Assembly (NCBI GenBank): GCA_963522145.1
Contig: CAUQXI010000003.1
Location: 194,633-258,632 of the forward strand
Length of the DNA stretch: 64,000 nt
Source: Mesorhizobium_B sp963522145
Lineage (GTDB): Bacteria > Pseudomonadota > Alphaproteobacteria > Rhizobiales > Rhizobiaceae
Direction: 5' to 3'
Shown: positions 52,409 to 63,756 of the stretch, in pieces
Layout: each line of letters opens with the position of its first letter
Numbering within the stretch: position 1 is the stretch's first letter
Position numbers and translations under genes: made by a program
Notes under the pieces: generated by a model
The model's input: the letters and a program-made list of their open reading frames with translations, nothing else
Told to the model about the DNA's origin: nothing
Databases searched by the model: none

Positions 52409-53461
52409 GTGGACATCTTCAGAGGCCTGCGCCGCGGCATCGACCGCGCGCTCGATTGCCGGCTGGCCGATCTTCGATCCGCCGATCTGCCGCTGGAAGC
52501 ACGCATGAAAGCGTTCGAGCGCTTCGGCGATCATTCGCTCGCGTTCAGCGCTACGACGCAGAAGGGGCTCGATTATTGGGGCGATGAGCAGGGCTTCATC
52601 GCCTATGGCCGCATGATGGGACAGGTGGTGGCGCTGGGAGATCCTGTGTCGGCACCGTCCGGTCGCGCTGACCTTCTGCGCAACTTCATACAGGAAGCAG
52701 GAGCGCCGAGCTTCGCTGAGGTTTCACCGGATGTCGCGGCATGCCTGGCCGACCTCGGCTACCGCGCCATGCGCATGGGTGTGGACACCGTGCTCGATCT
52801 TGCCGCCTACGATTTCTCCGGCCGACGCAAGGAGACCGTCCGCTATTCGGAGCGCTGGCTCAACAAGAACGGATTCCGCATCGGCGAAACAGCGGAGTTT
52901 CCCGAACTCGGCGGGGAGGTCGCCCAGCTGTCGCGCGACTGGCGGAGGAGGCGCATCGTCAAGCGGCGCGAGATGGCCTTTCTGAACCGTCCGTTTCCGC
53001 GCGAGGAAGAAGCGCTCACGCGCCGCTTCGTGCTGCTTTCGCCGGAAGGGCGGCCGGTGTCGCTCCTGTTCTTCGATCCGCTCTGCCGCGACGGCGCGGT
53101 GATCGGTTATGTCACCGCCTTCAAGCGAAGGGCAGCGAATGTCACGTCCCACGCCGAGATCGGCCTGACCAAACACGCGGTGGACCGGTTCAGGGCAGAA
53201 GGTCGGGGGAAGGTCACCCTTGGCCTGTCACCGCTCTTGGATGTCGCGCCCAGCGGCTATCCGGAGTCGGCATTGTTCCGCGCGCTGGCGCAGCGCTTCT
53301 ACTCGTCCCGCTTCATCAACCGGCGTATCTTCAACATGCAGGGCCATGCCGCATTCAAGCGCCGCTTCCACGGGCGAGAGGAGCCGCGCTACTTTGCCTG
53401 GAAGAAGGGATCGCCCTTGCCGCCCTTCCTTGCACTGCTGCGGCTCAGCCGGGCTTTTTGA
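52409..53461 (+). CDS. DUF2156 / phosphatidylglycerol lysyltransferase C-terminal-like protein
   Basis: The 350-residue protein resembles the soluble GNAT-type catalytic half of MprF-like lysyltransferases (DUF2156), with DHSLAFSATTQKGLDYW, a YGRMMGQVVALGDPV strand and the QGHAAFKRRF(H) end. The membrane flippase part of MprF is missing. It may transfer an aminoacyl or acyl group to a lipid; the substrate is unknown. The start is a GTG three bases after the methyltransferase. It overlaps the convergent CinA-like gene by 17 bases. Confidence 0.82.
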   Translation: MDIFRGLRRGIDRALDCRLADLRSADLPLEARMKAFERFGDHSLAFSATTQKGLDYWGDEQGFIAYGRMMGQVVALGDPVSAPSGRADLLRNFIQEAGAPSFAEVSPDVAACLADLGYRAMRMGVDTVLDLAAYDFSGRRKETVRYSERWLNKNGFRIGETAEFPELGGEVAQLSRDWRRRRIVKRREMAFLNRPFPREEEALTRRFVLLSPEGRPVSLLFFDPLCRDGAVIGYVTAFKRRAANVTSHAEIGLTKHAVDRFRAEGRGKVTLGLSPLLDVAPSGYPESALFRALAQRFYSSRFINRRIFNMQGHAAFKRRFHGREEPRYFAWKKGSPLPPFLALLRLSRAF

Positions 53462-54206
53462 GAGCCTGCTGCTCGCGCGCCACCTCGTCCAGCATCTCTC
53501 GTATGGCGGCTTCCGTTTCCGCCAACAGATCAGCGTCGCGCGCGCGGACCACGAGTTCGGTCCAGAAGCGCCCATCCTCATATTTCGGATAGGAGCCGAT
53601 GATCGTGTCCGGAAAGCGCTTCTGGATGTCACCCAGCGGGCCGCCGATCGTGCCCTCGCCGAAGCTGCAGGGAACCGTGGCGGAAAGAAGCTTCGTTCCG
53701 GTTTCGAGCGTGGGCAGCACATTGTCGAGCATGGCCTGGAAGATCTTCGGCACGCCCGCCATCACATAAACATTCTCGACCCGAAAGCCGGGCGCGAGCG
53801 AAACGGGATTGTCGATATGCTCCGCGCCTTGCGGCATCCGCGCCATCCGCTTGCGGGCCTCGGTGAAGGGAATGTCCCGCCTGGCATAATCGGCTTCAAG
53901 CAGCGCATAGGCACGCGTGTCGTAGCCGACCGGCAGCTCGAAGGCCTTGGCAATGGAATCAGCCGTGATGTCGTCATGGGTCGGTCCGATGCCGCCCGTG
54001 GTGAACACATATCGGAACTTGGCGCGCAGCGCGTTCACCGCCTCCACGATCGCGCCTTCGTCGTCGGCCACCACGCGCACTTCCCTGAGGTCGATGCCGA
54101 CCGCCGTCAGCACGTCCGCGAGATGGCCGATATTGCGGTCCTTGGTGCGGCCAGACAGGATTTCGTCGCCGATCACGACCATTGCGGCGGAAACGGTTTC
54201 GGCCAT
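53445..54206 (-). CDS. Molybdopterin-binding / CinA N-terminal-like protein
   Basis: The 253-residue protein matches the MoCF_biosynth domain of competence/damage-inducible protein A, with VIGDEILSGRTKDRN, TTGGIGPTHDDIT and a VYVMAGVPKIFQAM segment. It lacks the nicotinamide-nucleotide amidase half of full CinA. The role of the stand-alone form is unclear; nucleotide-pyrophosphatase activity is known for the related CinA N-domain. The ATG is at 54206. Confidence 0.88.
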   Translation of the reverse strand: MAETVSAAMVVIGDEILSGRTKDRNIGHLADVLTAVGIDLREVRVVADDEGAIVEAVNALRAKFRYVFTTGGIGPTHDDITADSIAKAFELPVGYDTRAYALLEADYARRDIPFTEARKRMARMPQGAEHIDNPVSLAPGFRVENVYVMAGVPKIFQAMLDNVLPTLETGTKLLSATVPCSFGEGTIGGPLGDIQKRFPDTIIGSYPKYEDGRFWTELVVRARDADLLAETEAAIREMLDEVAREQQALKKPG

Positions 54207-54386
54207 GGTGAAGCTCCATTGCTGTGGCGCAGCGGCATAGCGCCGCCAAACCCAAGCAGCAATGGTGCGAGAAGCGTGAACGCTCCGTCCAGCAACGGAT
54301 GGTGGGCGGCCGCCGCCTCCTGAACTAGATGAGGGATATCGGCGGGCCAATCAGGCCGACGATCCCGTTTTCATCAGGAGCAAGTG

Positions 54387-54986
54387 ATGGCGAAGATCCT
54401 CACCCTTTATTATTCGAGCTGGGGCCACATGGAAGCGATGGCCAAGGCGGCAACGGAAGGCGCGCGCGAGGCAGGCGCGGACGTGACGATCAAGCGCGTT
54501 CCCGAGCTCGTGCCTGCGGAGGTCGCCAGGGCCGCTCACTACAAGCTCGATCAGGAAGCCGCGATCGCCGACCCGCTGGAACTGGCCGATTATGACGGCT
54601 TCATCTTCGGCGTGTCGACGCGCTACGGCGCGATGTCGGCGCAGTTCAAGAATTTCGTGGACCAGACCGGGCCGCTCTGGGCCAAGGGTGCGCTGGTCAA
54701 CAAGACCGGCACGGTAATGGTGTCGACGGCCACCCAGCATGGCGGAGCGGAGATCGCGCTTCTGAGCACGCAGGTTTTCATGCAGCATCACGGCCTGATC
54801 GTCGTGCCGCTGTCCTATGCCTACCAAGACCAGATGGGCAATGACGTGGTGCGCGGCGGTGCGCCCTACGGCATGACCACGACATCCGATGGCGACGGCT
54901 CGCGCATGCCTTCGGCGCAGGAACTCGACGGCGCCAAGTTCCAGGGCAGGCGCTTCGCCGAAATCACGGCCAAGCTGCACGGCTGA
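54387..54986 (+). CDS. wrbA: NAD(P)H:quinone oxidoreductase WrbA
   Basis: WrbA is a flavodoxin-like enzyme that reduces quinones in two-electron steps. The 199-residue product has the FMN loop YYSSWGHMEAMA, the FGVSTRYGAMSAQFKNFVDQTG motif, and the GGAPYGMTTTSDGDGSR segment. AGGAG lies six bases before the ATG at 54387. It is divergent from the CinA-like gene and followed by a strong hairpin. Confidence 0.96.
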   Translation: MAKILTLYYSSWGHMEAMAKAATEGAREAGADVTIKRVPELVPAEVARAAHYKLDQEAAIADPLELADYDGFIFGVSTRYGAMSAQFKNFVDQTGPLWAKGALVNKTGTVMVSTATQHGGAEIALLSTQVFMQHHGLIVVPLSYAYQDQMGNDVVRGGAPYGMTTTSDGDGSRMPSAQELDGAKFQGRRFAEITAKLHG

Positions 54987-54995
54987 CGGCTTCAG

Positions 54996-55028
54996 CCCGG
55001 AAGGCTTGCCGTGAAGCGGCCTTCCGGG
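54996..55028. terminator. Hairpin between wrbA and tRNA-Leu
   Basis: CCCGGAAGGC (54996-55005) and GCCTTCCGGG (55019-55028) make a perfect 10-bp stem with a 13-base loop. There is no T tract on either strand. It lies between the convergent wrbA and tRNA-Leu and may end both transcripts. Confidence 0.55.
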
Positions 55029-55043
55029 ATGATCGACGCGATA

Positions 55044-55128
55044 TGGTGCGGATGACGGGGGTCGAACCCGTACGGGCAAGCCCGAGGGATTTTAAGTCCC
55101 TTGCGTCTACCAGTTTCGCCACATCCGC
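55044..55128 (-). tRNA. tRNA-Leu (TAA)
   Basis: The minus strand folds as a leucine tRNA: acceptor stem GCGGATG with CATCCGC, D-arm GTGGCGAAACTGGTAGAC, anticodon stem GGGA/TCCC around CTTAAAA (anticodon TAA), a long variable arm and a T arm with GGTTCGACCC. CCA is encoded (55046-55044). Confidence 0.96.
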
Positions 55129-55334
55129 ATCGTTCGCTTCCTAGCTTGGAAGAGCAGGGGCGGGAAGGGCGTGTTTCGTGGCTGGAGCGTGCCTGGGTGC
55201 GATCCGCTACACACCTGCCGGCTTAGTCGCACCTGGTCCGGGCGGCATGGTGGCATTTGGCGCGATATGCGATAGCCGGCTTTTGCCGCCGGAAATCTCA
55301 GCGCAGGCGGAGCACACGATATGGGCTGCCTTCG

Positions 55335-56591
55335 ATGAACAGATCCTTCTCCGAACGCGTGCGGGAAGCCGCGACGGCCATTCGGCCGTTGTTTCCGCCG
55401 ACGCCGCTTCAGGAGAACGCCTATCTGTCGCGGCTCTACGGCGCGCGTGTGCTGCTTAAGCGGGAGGACCTCACGCCCGTGCGGTCCTACAAGATCAGGG
55501 GCGCGCACAACTTCTTCCGCAAAGTACTGGCGCAGGGCGAAAGCGTTGGTCGCTTCGTTTGCGCGAGCGCCGGTAATCACGCGCAGGGCTTCGCCTATGC
55601 CTGCCGGCACTTCGAGCAGCATGGCACCGTGTTCATGCCGGTCACAACGCCACAGCAGAAGATCGACAAGACGCGCCTGTTCGGCGGACCATTCGTGGAA
55701 ATCCGCCTTGTGGGCGACTTCTTCGACGACTGCCTGCGTGCCGCACTCCGGTTCGCGGAGGATGCCGGCGCCGTGATGGTGCCGCCCTTCGACCATCGCG
55801 ACATCATCGAAGGGCAGGCGGGCGTCGCCTTCGAGATCGCGGAGGAGCTCGGCGGAAAAGCCTTGGACATGATCGTCGTGCCTGTGGGCGGTGGCGGGCT
55901 CGCGGCGGGCAGCGTACGCTATCTTCGCGAGACCGGCAGAAAGCCGCGCTTCGTCTTCTGCGAGCCGGTCGGCGCGCCGAGCCTCAGGACCAGCCTGCGC
56001 GAGGGCCACCGCATGCGCCTGTCGCGCATCGACAATTTCGTCGACGGCGCCGCCGTGGCGGAGATTGGGGAGGAGCCGCTCCGCATTTTGAGTGGGTTCC
56101 GGGAGGACGACGTGCAGCTCGTTCCCGAAAACCGGCTTTGCGCCACCATGATCGAGATGCTGAACGTGGAAGGCGTCGTGTTGGAGCCTGCCGGCGCTCT
56201 GGCCATCGATGCTCTGAAGGACCTGCCGCGAGACCAGATCGCGGGCAAGACGCTGGTGCTGGTGGTGTCCGGCGGCAATTTCGATTTCGAGCGCCTGCCG
56301 GACGTGAAGGAGCGCGCTTTGCGCTTCGAGGGGTTGAAGAAGTACTTCGTCTTCCGTTTTCCCCAGCGCCCCGGCGCGCTGCGTGACTTCCTCGACCTGC
56401 TCGGCCCACAAGACGACATCGCTCGATTCGAGTACCTGAAGAAGTCGGCGCGCAACTTCGGCTCGGTGCTGATCGGCATCGAGACAAAGGAGAAGGGAAG
56501 CTTCGCACAGTTGGCGGAACGCTTTGACCGTGCCGGCTGGGCCTATGAGGATATCACCGAAAACGATACGCTCGCGGGTCTGCTGATCTGA
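55335..56591 (+). CDS. ilvA: Threonine ammonia-lyase (threonine dehydratase)
   Basis: IlvA deaminates threonine to 2-oxobutyrate, the first step of isoleucine synthesis. The 418-residue enzyme has the PLP lysine in VRSYKIRGA, ASAGNHAQGFA, and the PVGGGGLAAG phosphate cradle, then a single ACT-like regulatory domain (about 335-415, FRFPQRPGALRDFLDLLG), as in the short Bacillus-type form. The ATG at 55335 (MNRSFSERVREA) is preferred; the longer frame adds 26 non-conserved residues. Confidence 0.94.
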   Translation: MNRSFSERVREAATAIRPLFPPTPLQENAYLSRLYGARVLLKREDLTPVRSYKIRGAHNFFRKVLAQGESVGRFVCASAGNHAQGFAYACRHFEQHGTVFMPVTTPQQKIDKTRLFGGPFVEIRLVGDFFDDCLRAALRFAEDAGAVMVPPFDHRDIIEGQAGVAFEIAEELGGKALDMIVVPVGGGGLAAGSVRYLRETGRKPRFVFCEPVGAPSLRTSLREGHRMRLSRIDNFVDGAAVAEIGEEPLRILSGFREDDVQLVPENRLCATMIEMLNVEGVVLEPAGALAIDALKDLPRDQIAGKTLVLVVSGGNFDFERLPDVKERALRFEGLKKYFVFRFPQRPGALRDFLDLLGPQDDIARFEYLKKSARNFGSVLIGIETKEKGSFAQLAERFDRAGWAYEDITENDTLAGLLI

Positions 56592-56904
56592 AACGCCGCC
56601 GGGTGCTTCTGCCGTCCACGCCGATTTCGTTTGCTTTCGGCGCGCGTACCTCCCATATGAGCCGCATCAAGGCGCTTGGGCCGGCATGTTCCGGCTTTCC
56701 TTTGTTTGGACTGGTTGCGTCTGATCCTCCATGTGAAGCCGTTTGTCGGCCCGGAGGAAGCCCCGTTGCAAATGCGTCGGGCACGGCAGCGCAGCCGAGC
56801 GGGCTTCCCGGAAGCCTGCCCGCCTTGTCGTTTCACCCATATGTGCTGTCGGCGGGTTGCGCCCTGCGGCATGTTCATTTCGCGGTTCAAAAACCGCATG
56901 AAAG
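56592..56904. other. Leader region of the DEAD-box helicase gene
   Basis: This 313-base region between ilvA and the helicase contains a perfect hairpin GCGGTT-CAAA-AACCGC at 56882-56897, ending seven bases before the helicase start. A five-codon frame ATG-AAA-GTT-GTT-TGA at 56898-56912 overlaps the start. Longer open frames across it lack coding character. A long leader would suit a cold-regulated helicase. Confidence 0.5.
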
Positions 56905-58287
<1,383 letters not shown>

Positions 58288-58485
58288 CGGGAAATCCGTT
58301 TCCTCGATGATCAACAATCTGCTCGGCCGTCATGGGCCGAGTAGATTTTCGCGGGATCGTCGAGCGCTGCCTTCGAGGCGCGACCCTTGCACATGTGAAG
58401 CGTGGCAGTCGGATTAGTGCTGCTTCGGAGCACAAAGGCAAATTGCGCCTTGAAAGGGCATGGCATGGTTCCTAGGGTTCATGCC

Positions 58486-59535
58486 ATGCATATCGCCCCG
58501 GCACTCCCATCCGTTATCGAAGCCATCGGCAATACGCCGCTGATCCGACTCAAACGCGCATCGGAGGAAACGGGCTGCGAGATCCTCGGCAAGGCCGAAT
58601 TCATGAATCCCGGTCAGTCGGTGAAGGACCGCGCCGGGCTGTTCATCATCCGCGACGCCGAGCGCCGGGGGCTTTTGAGACCCGGTGGGCTCATCGTGGA
58701 GGGCACAGCCGGAAATACCGGCATCGGCTTGACCGTGGTCGCCAAGGCGCTTGGATACCGCACCGCGATCGTCATCCCCGATACGCAGAGCCAGGAAAAG
58801 AAGGACGCACTCCGTGTGCTGGGAGCCGAGCTCATCGAAGTGCCGGCGGTGCCCTACAAGAACCCCGACAATTATGTGAAGCTTTCAGGACGCCTGGCCG
58901 AGCGCCTCGCGCAGAGCGAACCGAACGGCGCGATCTGGGCTAATCAGTTCGACAACGTTGCCAACCGTGACGGGCATGTGGAAACGACGGCGGAAGAAAT
59001 CTGGGCGCAGACCAGCGGCAAGGTGGACGGTTTCGTGTCCGCAGTCGGCACGGGCGGGACGCTCGCCGGCGTGGCGGAGGGCCTGCGGGCCAGGCGCGGA
59101 GCGGTGAAGATCGCGCTCGCCGACCCGCTTGGCGCGGCCCTTCACAGCTACTACACCACGGGCGAACTGGCGTCTGAAGGAAGCTCCATCACCGAAGGCA
59201 TCGGGCAGGGGCGCATCACCGCCAATCTCGAGGGCTTCACACCCGACTTCTCATTTCAGATCCCCGATGAGGAAGCCCTGCCGATCATCTTTCGTCTCGT
59301 GGAGGAGGAGGGTCTCTGCCTCGGCGGCTCGTCCGGCATCAACATCGCCGGCGCGATTCGCCTCGCGCGCGAGCTCGGGCCGGGCCATACGATCGTAACG
59401 ATCCTGTGCGATGCCGGCACGCGCTACCAGTCGAAGCTGTTCAATCCCGCGTTCCTTGCCGAGAAGAAGCTGCCCGCGCCGGAATGGATGAGGCGCGAAC
59501 CGAGTTTCGACATTCCTTTCGAGGCCGCCGCATGA
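58486..59535 (+). CDS. cysK: Cysteine synthase A (O-acetylserine sulfhydrylase)
   Basis: CysK makes cysteine from O-acetylserine and sulfide. The 349-residue PLP enzyme has GNTPLIRL, the PLP lysine Lys47 in NPGQSVKDRAG, the EGTAGNTGIG substrate loop, and VGTGGTLAG. The ATG at 58486 gives the usual N-terminus with AGGG eight bases upstream; ATG codons at 58465 and 58481 are less likely. Its stop overlaps the start of the next gene (ATGA), the first of a chain of coupled genes. Confidence 0.94.
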   Translation: MHIAPALPSVIEAIGNTPLIRLKRASEETGCEILGKAEFMNPGQSVKDRAGLFIIRDAERRGLLRPGGLIVEGTAGNTGIGLTVVAKALGYRTAIVIPDTQSQEKKDALRVLGAELIEVPAVPYKNPDNYVKLSGRLAERLAQSEPNGAIWANQFDNVANRDGHVETTAEEIWAQTSGKVDGFVSAVGTGGTLAGVAEGLRARRGAVKIALADPLGAALHSYYTTGELASEGSSITEGIGQGRITANLEGFTPDFSFQIPDEEALPIIFRLVEEEGLCLGGSSGINIAGAIRLARELGPGHTIVTILCDAGTRYQSKLFNPAFLAEKKLPAPEWMRREPSFDIPFEAAA

Positions 59536-60266
59536 GTTCAACGGAAGCACTTTTTCGCGACGACGCATATCTGCGCGAGGCGGAGGCCAAGGTCGTCGCA
59601 GTGCTGCCGGATGGCGGGGTCGTGCTTGACCGCACGATCTTCTACGCCACCTCCGGCGGACAGCCGGGCGACACCGGCGCGCTGATCAGGAGTGACGGGA
59701 GCCGAGTCGCCATCATCGGCACGGTGACTGGTGACACGAAGGACGAGATCGTCCACCAGCCTGATCCGCAGGCGCCAGTCCTCGACATCGGCGAGGCGGT
59801 CACGCTCCGGATCGACTGGGAGCGTCGTTTCAAGCTGATGCGCATGCACACGGCCTGTCATCTCTTGAGTGTGGTGTGTCCTTATCCGGTCACCGGCGCG
59901 TCGGTGGGCGAGGACGAGTCGCGCATCGACTTCGACATTCCCGACGCAGGCATGACCAAGGAAGAAGCCACCGCCGGCATGATGGCGCTGGTGGCAAGGA
60001 ATCATCCGGTCACCACGCGCTGGATCACGGAGGAGGAGCTCTCCAACAATCCCGGCCTGGTGAAATCCAAGAACGTGCGCCCGCCCGCTGGAGCCGGCCG
60101 CATCCGCCTTGTCGTGATCGGTGAGAGCGGAGCTGTCGACAGCCAGCCTTGCGGCGGCACACACGTCGCCACGACCGACGAAGTCGGGAATGTTCATATC
60201 GGCAAGATCGAGAAGAAGGGCCGCGAGAACCGCCGTTTCCGCATCCGGTTCGGTTCGGCCGCGTGA
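59532..60266 (+). CDS. alaX: Alanyl-tRNA editing protein (AlaX family)
   Basis: This 244-residue stand-alone editing domain hydrolyses Ser- or Gly-tRNA(Ala). It has the AlaRS-type N-terminal GGQPGDTG segment and the zinc-binding histidines and cysteine in MHTACHLL and QPCGGTHVA. The ATG overlaps the cysK stop by four bases and its own stop overlaps sseA by one (TGATG), so it is embedded in a sulfur amino-acid operon. Confidence 0.92.
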   Translation: MSSTEALFRDDAYLREAEAKVVAVLPDGGVVLDRTIFYATSGGQPGDTGALIRSDGSRVAIIGTVTGDTKDEIVHQPDPQAPVLDIGEAVTLRIDWERRFKLMRMHTACHLLSVVCPYPVTGASVGEDESRIDFDIPDAGMTKEEATAGMMALVARNHPVTTRWITEEELSNNPGLVKSKNVRPPAGAGRIRLVVIGESGAVDSQPCGGTHVATTDEVGNVHIGKIEKKGRENRRFRIRFGSAA

Positions 60267-61144
60267 TGGAGGTTGTTCTGGACGACTCCCGCCCCTTTAT
60301 CGTTTCTCCGGACTGGCTTGAGCCGCGGCTGAACGAGCCCGGCCTGTCGATCGTGGATGCGTCCTGGTATCTTCCCGCGCACAATCGCGACGCGCGGGGC
60401 GAGCATGATGACGGGCATATCCCGGGCGCTGTCTTCTTCGACCACGACACCGTGGTCGAGCCAGATACCGGTCTGCCGCATTCGCTGCCGAATCCCACCC
60501 TGTTCGCGCAGTTCGCAGGCTCGATGGGAATTTCGGCCGACGATACAATCGTGGTTTACGATGGCCCCGGTTTGTTTTCCGCTCCGCGCGCTTGGTGGGT
60601 GTTCCGCGTCATGGGAGCGAAGAAGGTCTTCATTCTCGATGGCGGCTTCGATCGCTGGAAAGCCGCCGGGCGGCCGGTGACCGACGAACCGACCAGGATC
60701 GCGCCCTGCCTGTTCGAGGCGCGGTTCGACGAGAATGCCGTGGCAAGGCTCGACGAGATGCGGCGGATCGTCGACGGGAAAGCGGCGCAGGTTGTCGATG
60801 CTCGCCCGAGCGACCGTTTCGCCGGCGCTGCGCCGGAGCCTCGCCCGGGCGTCCGTCCCGGCCATATGCCGGACGCGGTCAACCTCCCGGCGCTGACGCT
60901 TTCCGCCGATGGCGCGTTGCTGCCTCCGGAAAAGTTGCGAACCGCGTTCGAAGATGCGGGCGTCGCTCTCGATCGGCCGATCATCGCCTCCTGCGGCTCC
61001 GGGGTGACGGCAGCCACCCTGGTGCTGGCGCTCGAAACAATCGGCCATGCCGATCACAGGCTTTACGACGGCTCGTGGACGGAATGGGCCTCGCAGCCCG
61101 ACACGCCGGCGGTGGTGGGTGCGCTCACGGAGGCGCAGGCATGA
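60266..61144 (+). CDS. sseA: 3-mercaptopyruvate sulfurtransferase
   Basis: The 292-residue protein has two rhodanese domains, the second with active Cys243 in CGSGVTA, the loop type that favours 3-mercaptopyruvate over thiosulfate. The linker segment RPGVRPGHMPDAVNLP is typical. It would move sulfur from a cysteine-derived keto acid, fitting the operon with cysK. Its stop overlaps the next ATG (ATGA). Confidence 0.94.
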   Translation: MEVVLDDSRPFIVSPDWLEPRLNEPGLSIVDASWYLPAHNRDARGEHDDGHIPGAVFFDHDTVVEPDTGLPHSLPNPTLFAQFAGSMGISADDTIVVYDGPGLFSAPRAWWVFRVMGAKKVFILDGGFDRWKAAGRPVTDEPTRIAPCLFEARFDENAVARLDEMRRIVDGKAAQVVDARPSDRFAGAAPEPRPGVRPGHMPDAVNLPALTLSADGALLPPEKLRTAFEDAGVALDRPIIASCGSGVTAATLVLALETIGHADHRLYDGSWTEWASQPDTPAVVGALTEAQA

Positions 61145-61713
61145 CCCGGCTCTCGCTTGAAGAAACGCCGGAGCCGATCGATGTCACCGTCACATTCCTG
61201 GAAATGACGGAGCAGCCGAAGCTTTATCCCCCGCTTCCGGTGGGCCACCAGCTTGCGCTGCTGCGGGCCAAGAACCCGCCCATGCATTTCTACCGCTATC
61301 TGATGGATCGGGTGGGGCGGAAGTGGCACTGGGTCAATTCGCTGCGCATGGACGACGAGTCTCTTTCGGCCCGCGTGAACGAGCCGGATCGTGAAACCCG
61401 GGTGCTCTACCTCGACGGCGCGCCTGCGGGCTTCTTCGAGATCAAGCACCAACTTCCGGCAAGCGCGGAGCTGGCCTTTTTCGGGCTGATGGACCATGCG
61501 CTCGGGCAGGGGCTCGGGCGCTGGTTTCTCGGTGCGGCGATCGAGGCGGCCTGGGCGCTTGGGCCGAAGGTCGTGACGGTGCAGACCTGCACGCTCGATC
61601 ACCCTGCCGCCCTTCCGCTCTACCAGAAGCTCGGCTTCTCGCCCGTCGGGCAGGTCGCAGAAACCGTGCGGCCGATGACATCGAGCGAACGCGCGCTGAG
61701 CGTCATGCGTTGA
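61141..61713 (+). CDS. GNAT-family N-acetyltransferase
   Basis: The 190-residue protein has the acetyl-CoA-binding loop HALGQGLGRWFL and a terminal AALPLYQKLGFSPVGQ segment, the hallmarks of GNAT acetyltransferases. An upstream FEIKHQLP strand supports this. The acceptor is unknown; the overlap with sseA suggests a small metabolite of cysteine or serine metabolism. It is the last gene of the operon and is followed by a terminator at 61829. Confidence 0.88.
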   Translation: MTRLSLEETPEPIDVTVTFLEMTEQPKLYPPLPVGHQLALLRAKNPPMHFYRYLMDRVGRKWHWVNSLRMDDESLSARVNEPDRETRVLYLDGAPAGFFEIKHQLPASAELAFFGLMDHALGQGLGRWFLGAAIEAAWALGPKVVTVQTCTLDHPAALPLYQKLGFSPVGQVAETVRPMTSSERALSVMR

Positions 61714-61828
61714 TAGGTCCGGCTGGACCGATGCGCCGCCCCTGTCGCGGAGCTGTCATGAACGACGCGTATCAGGATCACGCCGACCGCGGATGAACCG
61801 GCGGCATCGCCTCATGCGGGCGAGGAAA

Positions 61829-61852
61829 GCGAGGTTTGAGCCCCGCTTTTTT
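61829..61852 (+). terminator. Terminator of the cysK-alaX-sseA-GNAT operon
   Basis: GCGAGG (61829-61834) and CCCCGC (61841-61846) form a stem with one mismatch around TTTGAG, followed by six T. It faces the ald terminator from the opposite strand. Confidence 0.65.
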
Positions 61853-61862
61853 GTTGCGCGTG

Positions 61863-61891
61863 AAAAAAGGCCCGCCCCGGTGTGACGGGCC
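61863..61891 (-). terminator. Terminator of ald
   Basis: Read on the minus strand, GGCCCG (61891-61886) pairs with CGGGCC (61874-61869) and is followed by TTTTTT. It lies about 20 bases after the ald stop. Confidence 0.9.
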
Positions 61892-61913
61892 TCCAAGCTC
61901 GATCCTCGATCGA

Positions 61914-63029
<1,116 letters not shown>

Positions 63030-63075
63030 GGTGTTCTCCTCCCGCGCCTCCGAACCGGCGCTTCTGCGGCTTGCA

Positions 63076-63133
63076 TCTGACCACATCAGACGAGGAAAGT
63101 GTTTGCGAAGCTGGTTGTTCCAGATCGCGCAAA
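63076..63133. promoter_or_regulatory. Inverted repeats in the ald/lrp divergent promoter region
   Basis: The 120-base divergent region contains TCTGA-N5-TCAGA (63076-63090) and TTTGCG (63102-63107) facing CGCAAA (63128-63133). Lrp-family regulators usually bind such degenerate repeats next to their own gene, so these are candidate operators. Confidence 0.45.
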
Positions 63134-63149
63134 CCGTTAGTTCTTGCAA

Positions 63150-63650
63150 ATGACAGCAGCTTCATCGCAGGAATCGCGAAATCCAGCGCCCGACAAGATT
63201 GATCGTGCGATCATGGATGCGCTTCAGCGCGACGGTCGAATGTCGAATGCGACCCTCGCGGAAAAGGTCGGGTTGTCGCAGTCCGCCTGCTCGCGCCGGC
63301 TCGACACGCTTGAGCGGGGAGGCATGATCGCCGGATATCATGCCCGCCTGTCGAGCGCGGCGCTCGGCAACCGCATGACGGCGATCGTCCATATCTCCTT
63401 GTCGGGCCAGTTCGAGAAGACGTTGTCGGACTTCGAGGCGGCGGTGAAGCGCTGCCCGAATGTCCTGTCCTGCCATCTCATGTCGGGCGAGTACGATTAC
63501 ATCCTGCGCATCGCCGCGCGCGATCTTCAGGATTACGAGCGCATCCACAAGGAATGGCTCACCGCGATGCCCCATGTCACCCGCATCAACTCAAGCTTCG
63601 CGCTTCGCGAGGTGGTGGATCGCACCGCAGTCGGGCTTGAACCCGTCTGA
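63150..63650 (+). CDS. Lrp/AsnC-family transcriptional regulator
   Basis: The 166-residue protein has an N-terminal AsnC-type helix-turn-helix (about residues 18-65, LAEKVGLSQSACSRRLDTLE) and a C-terminal RAM ligand-binding domain with VLSCHLMSGEYDYIL. Regulators of this kind next to ald respond to alanine and control alanine dehydrogenase. The ATG at 63150 is preferred over a TTG two codons upstream. Confidence 0.92.
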   Translation: MTAASSQESRNPAPDKIDRAIMDALQRDGRMSNATLAEKVGLSQSACSRRLDTLERGGMIAGYHARLSSAALGNRMTAIVHISLSGQFEKTLSDFEAAVKRCPNVLSCHLMSGEYDYILRIAARDLQDYERIHKEWLTAMPHVTRINSSFALREVVDRTAVGLEPV

Positions 63651-63756
63651 CGGATCGGAGATCGCTTCGCGCGCTTAGGTCATGCTGCAAGAAGCGGATC
63701 CGATGCGTGAACTTGATGCAGCAGGACTCTGACAAGACTCCAACTTTCGTTCCGCC

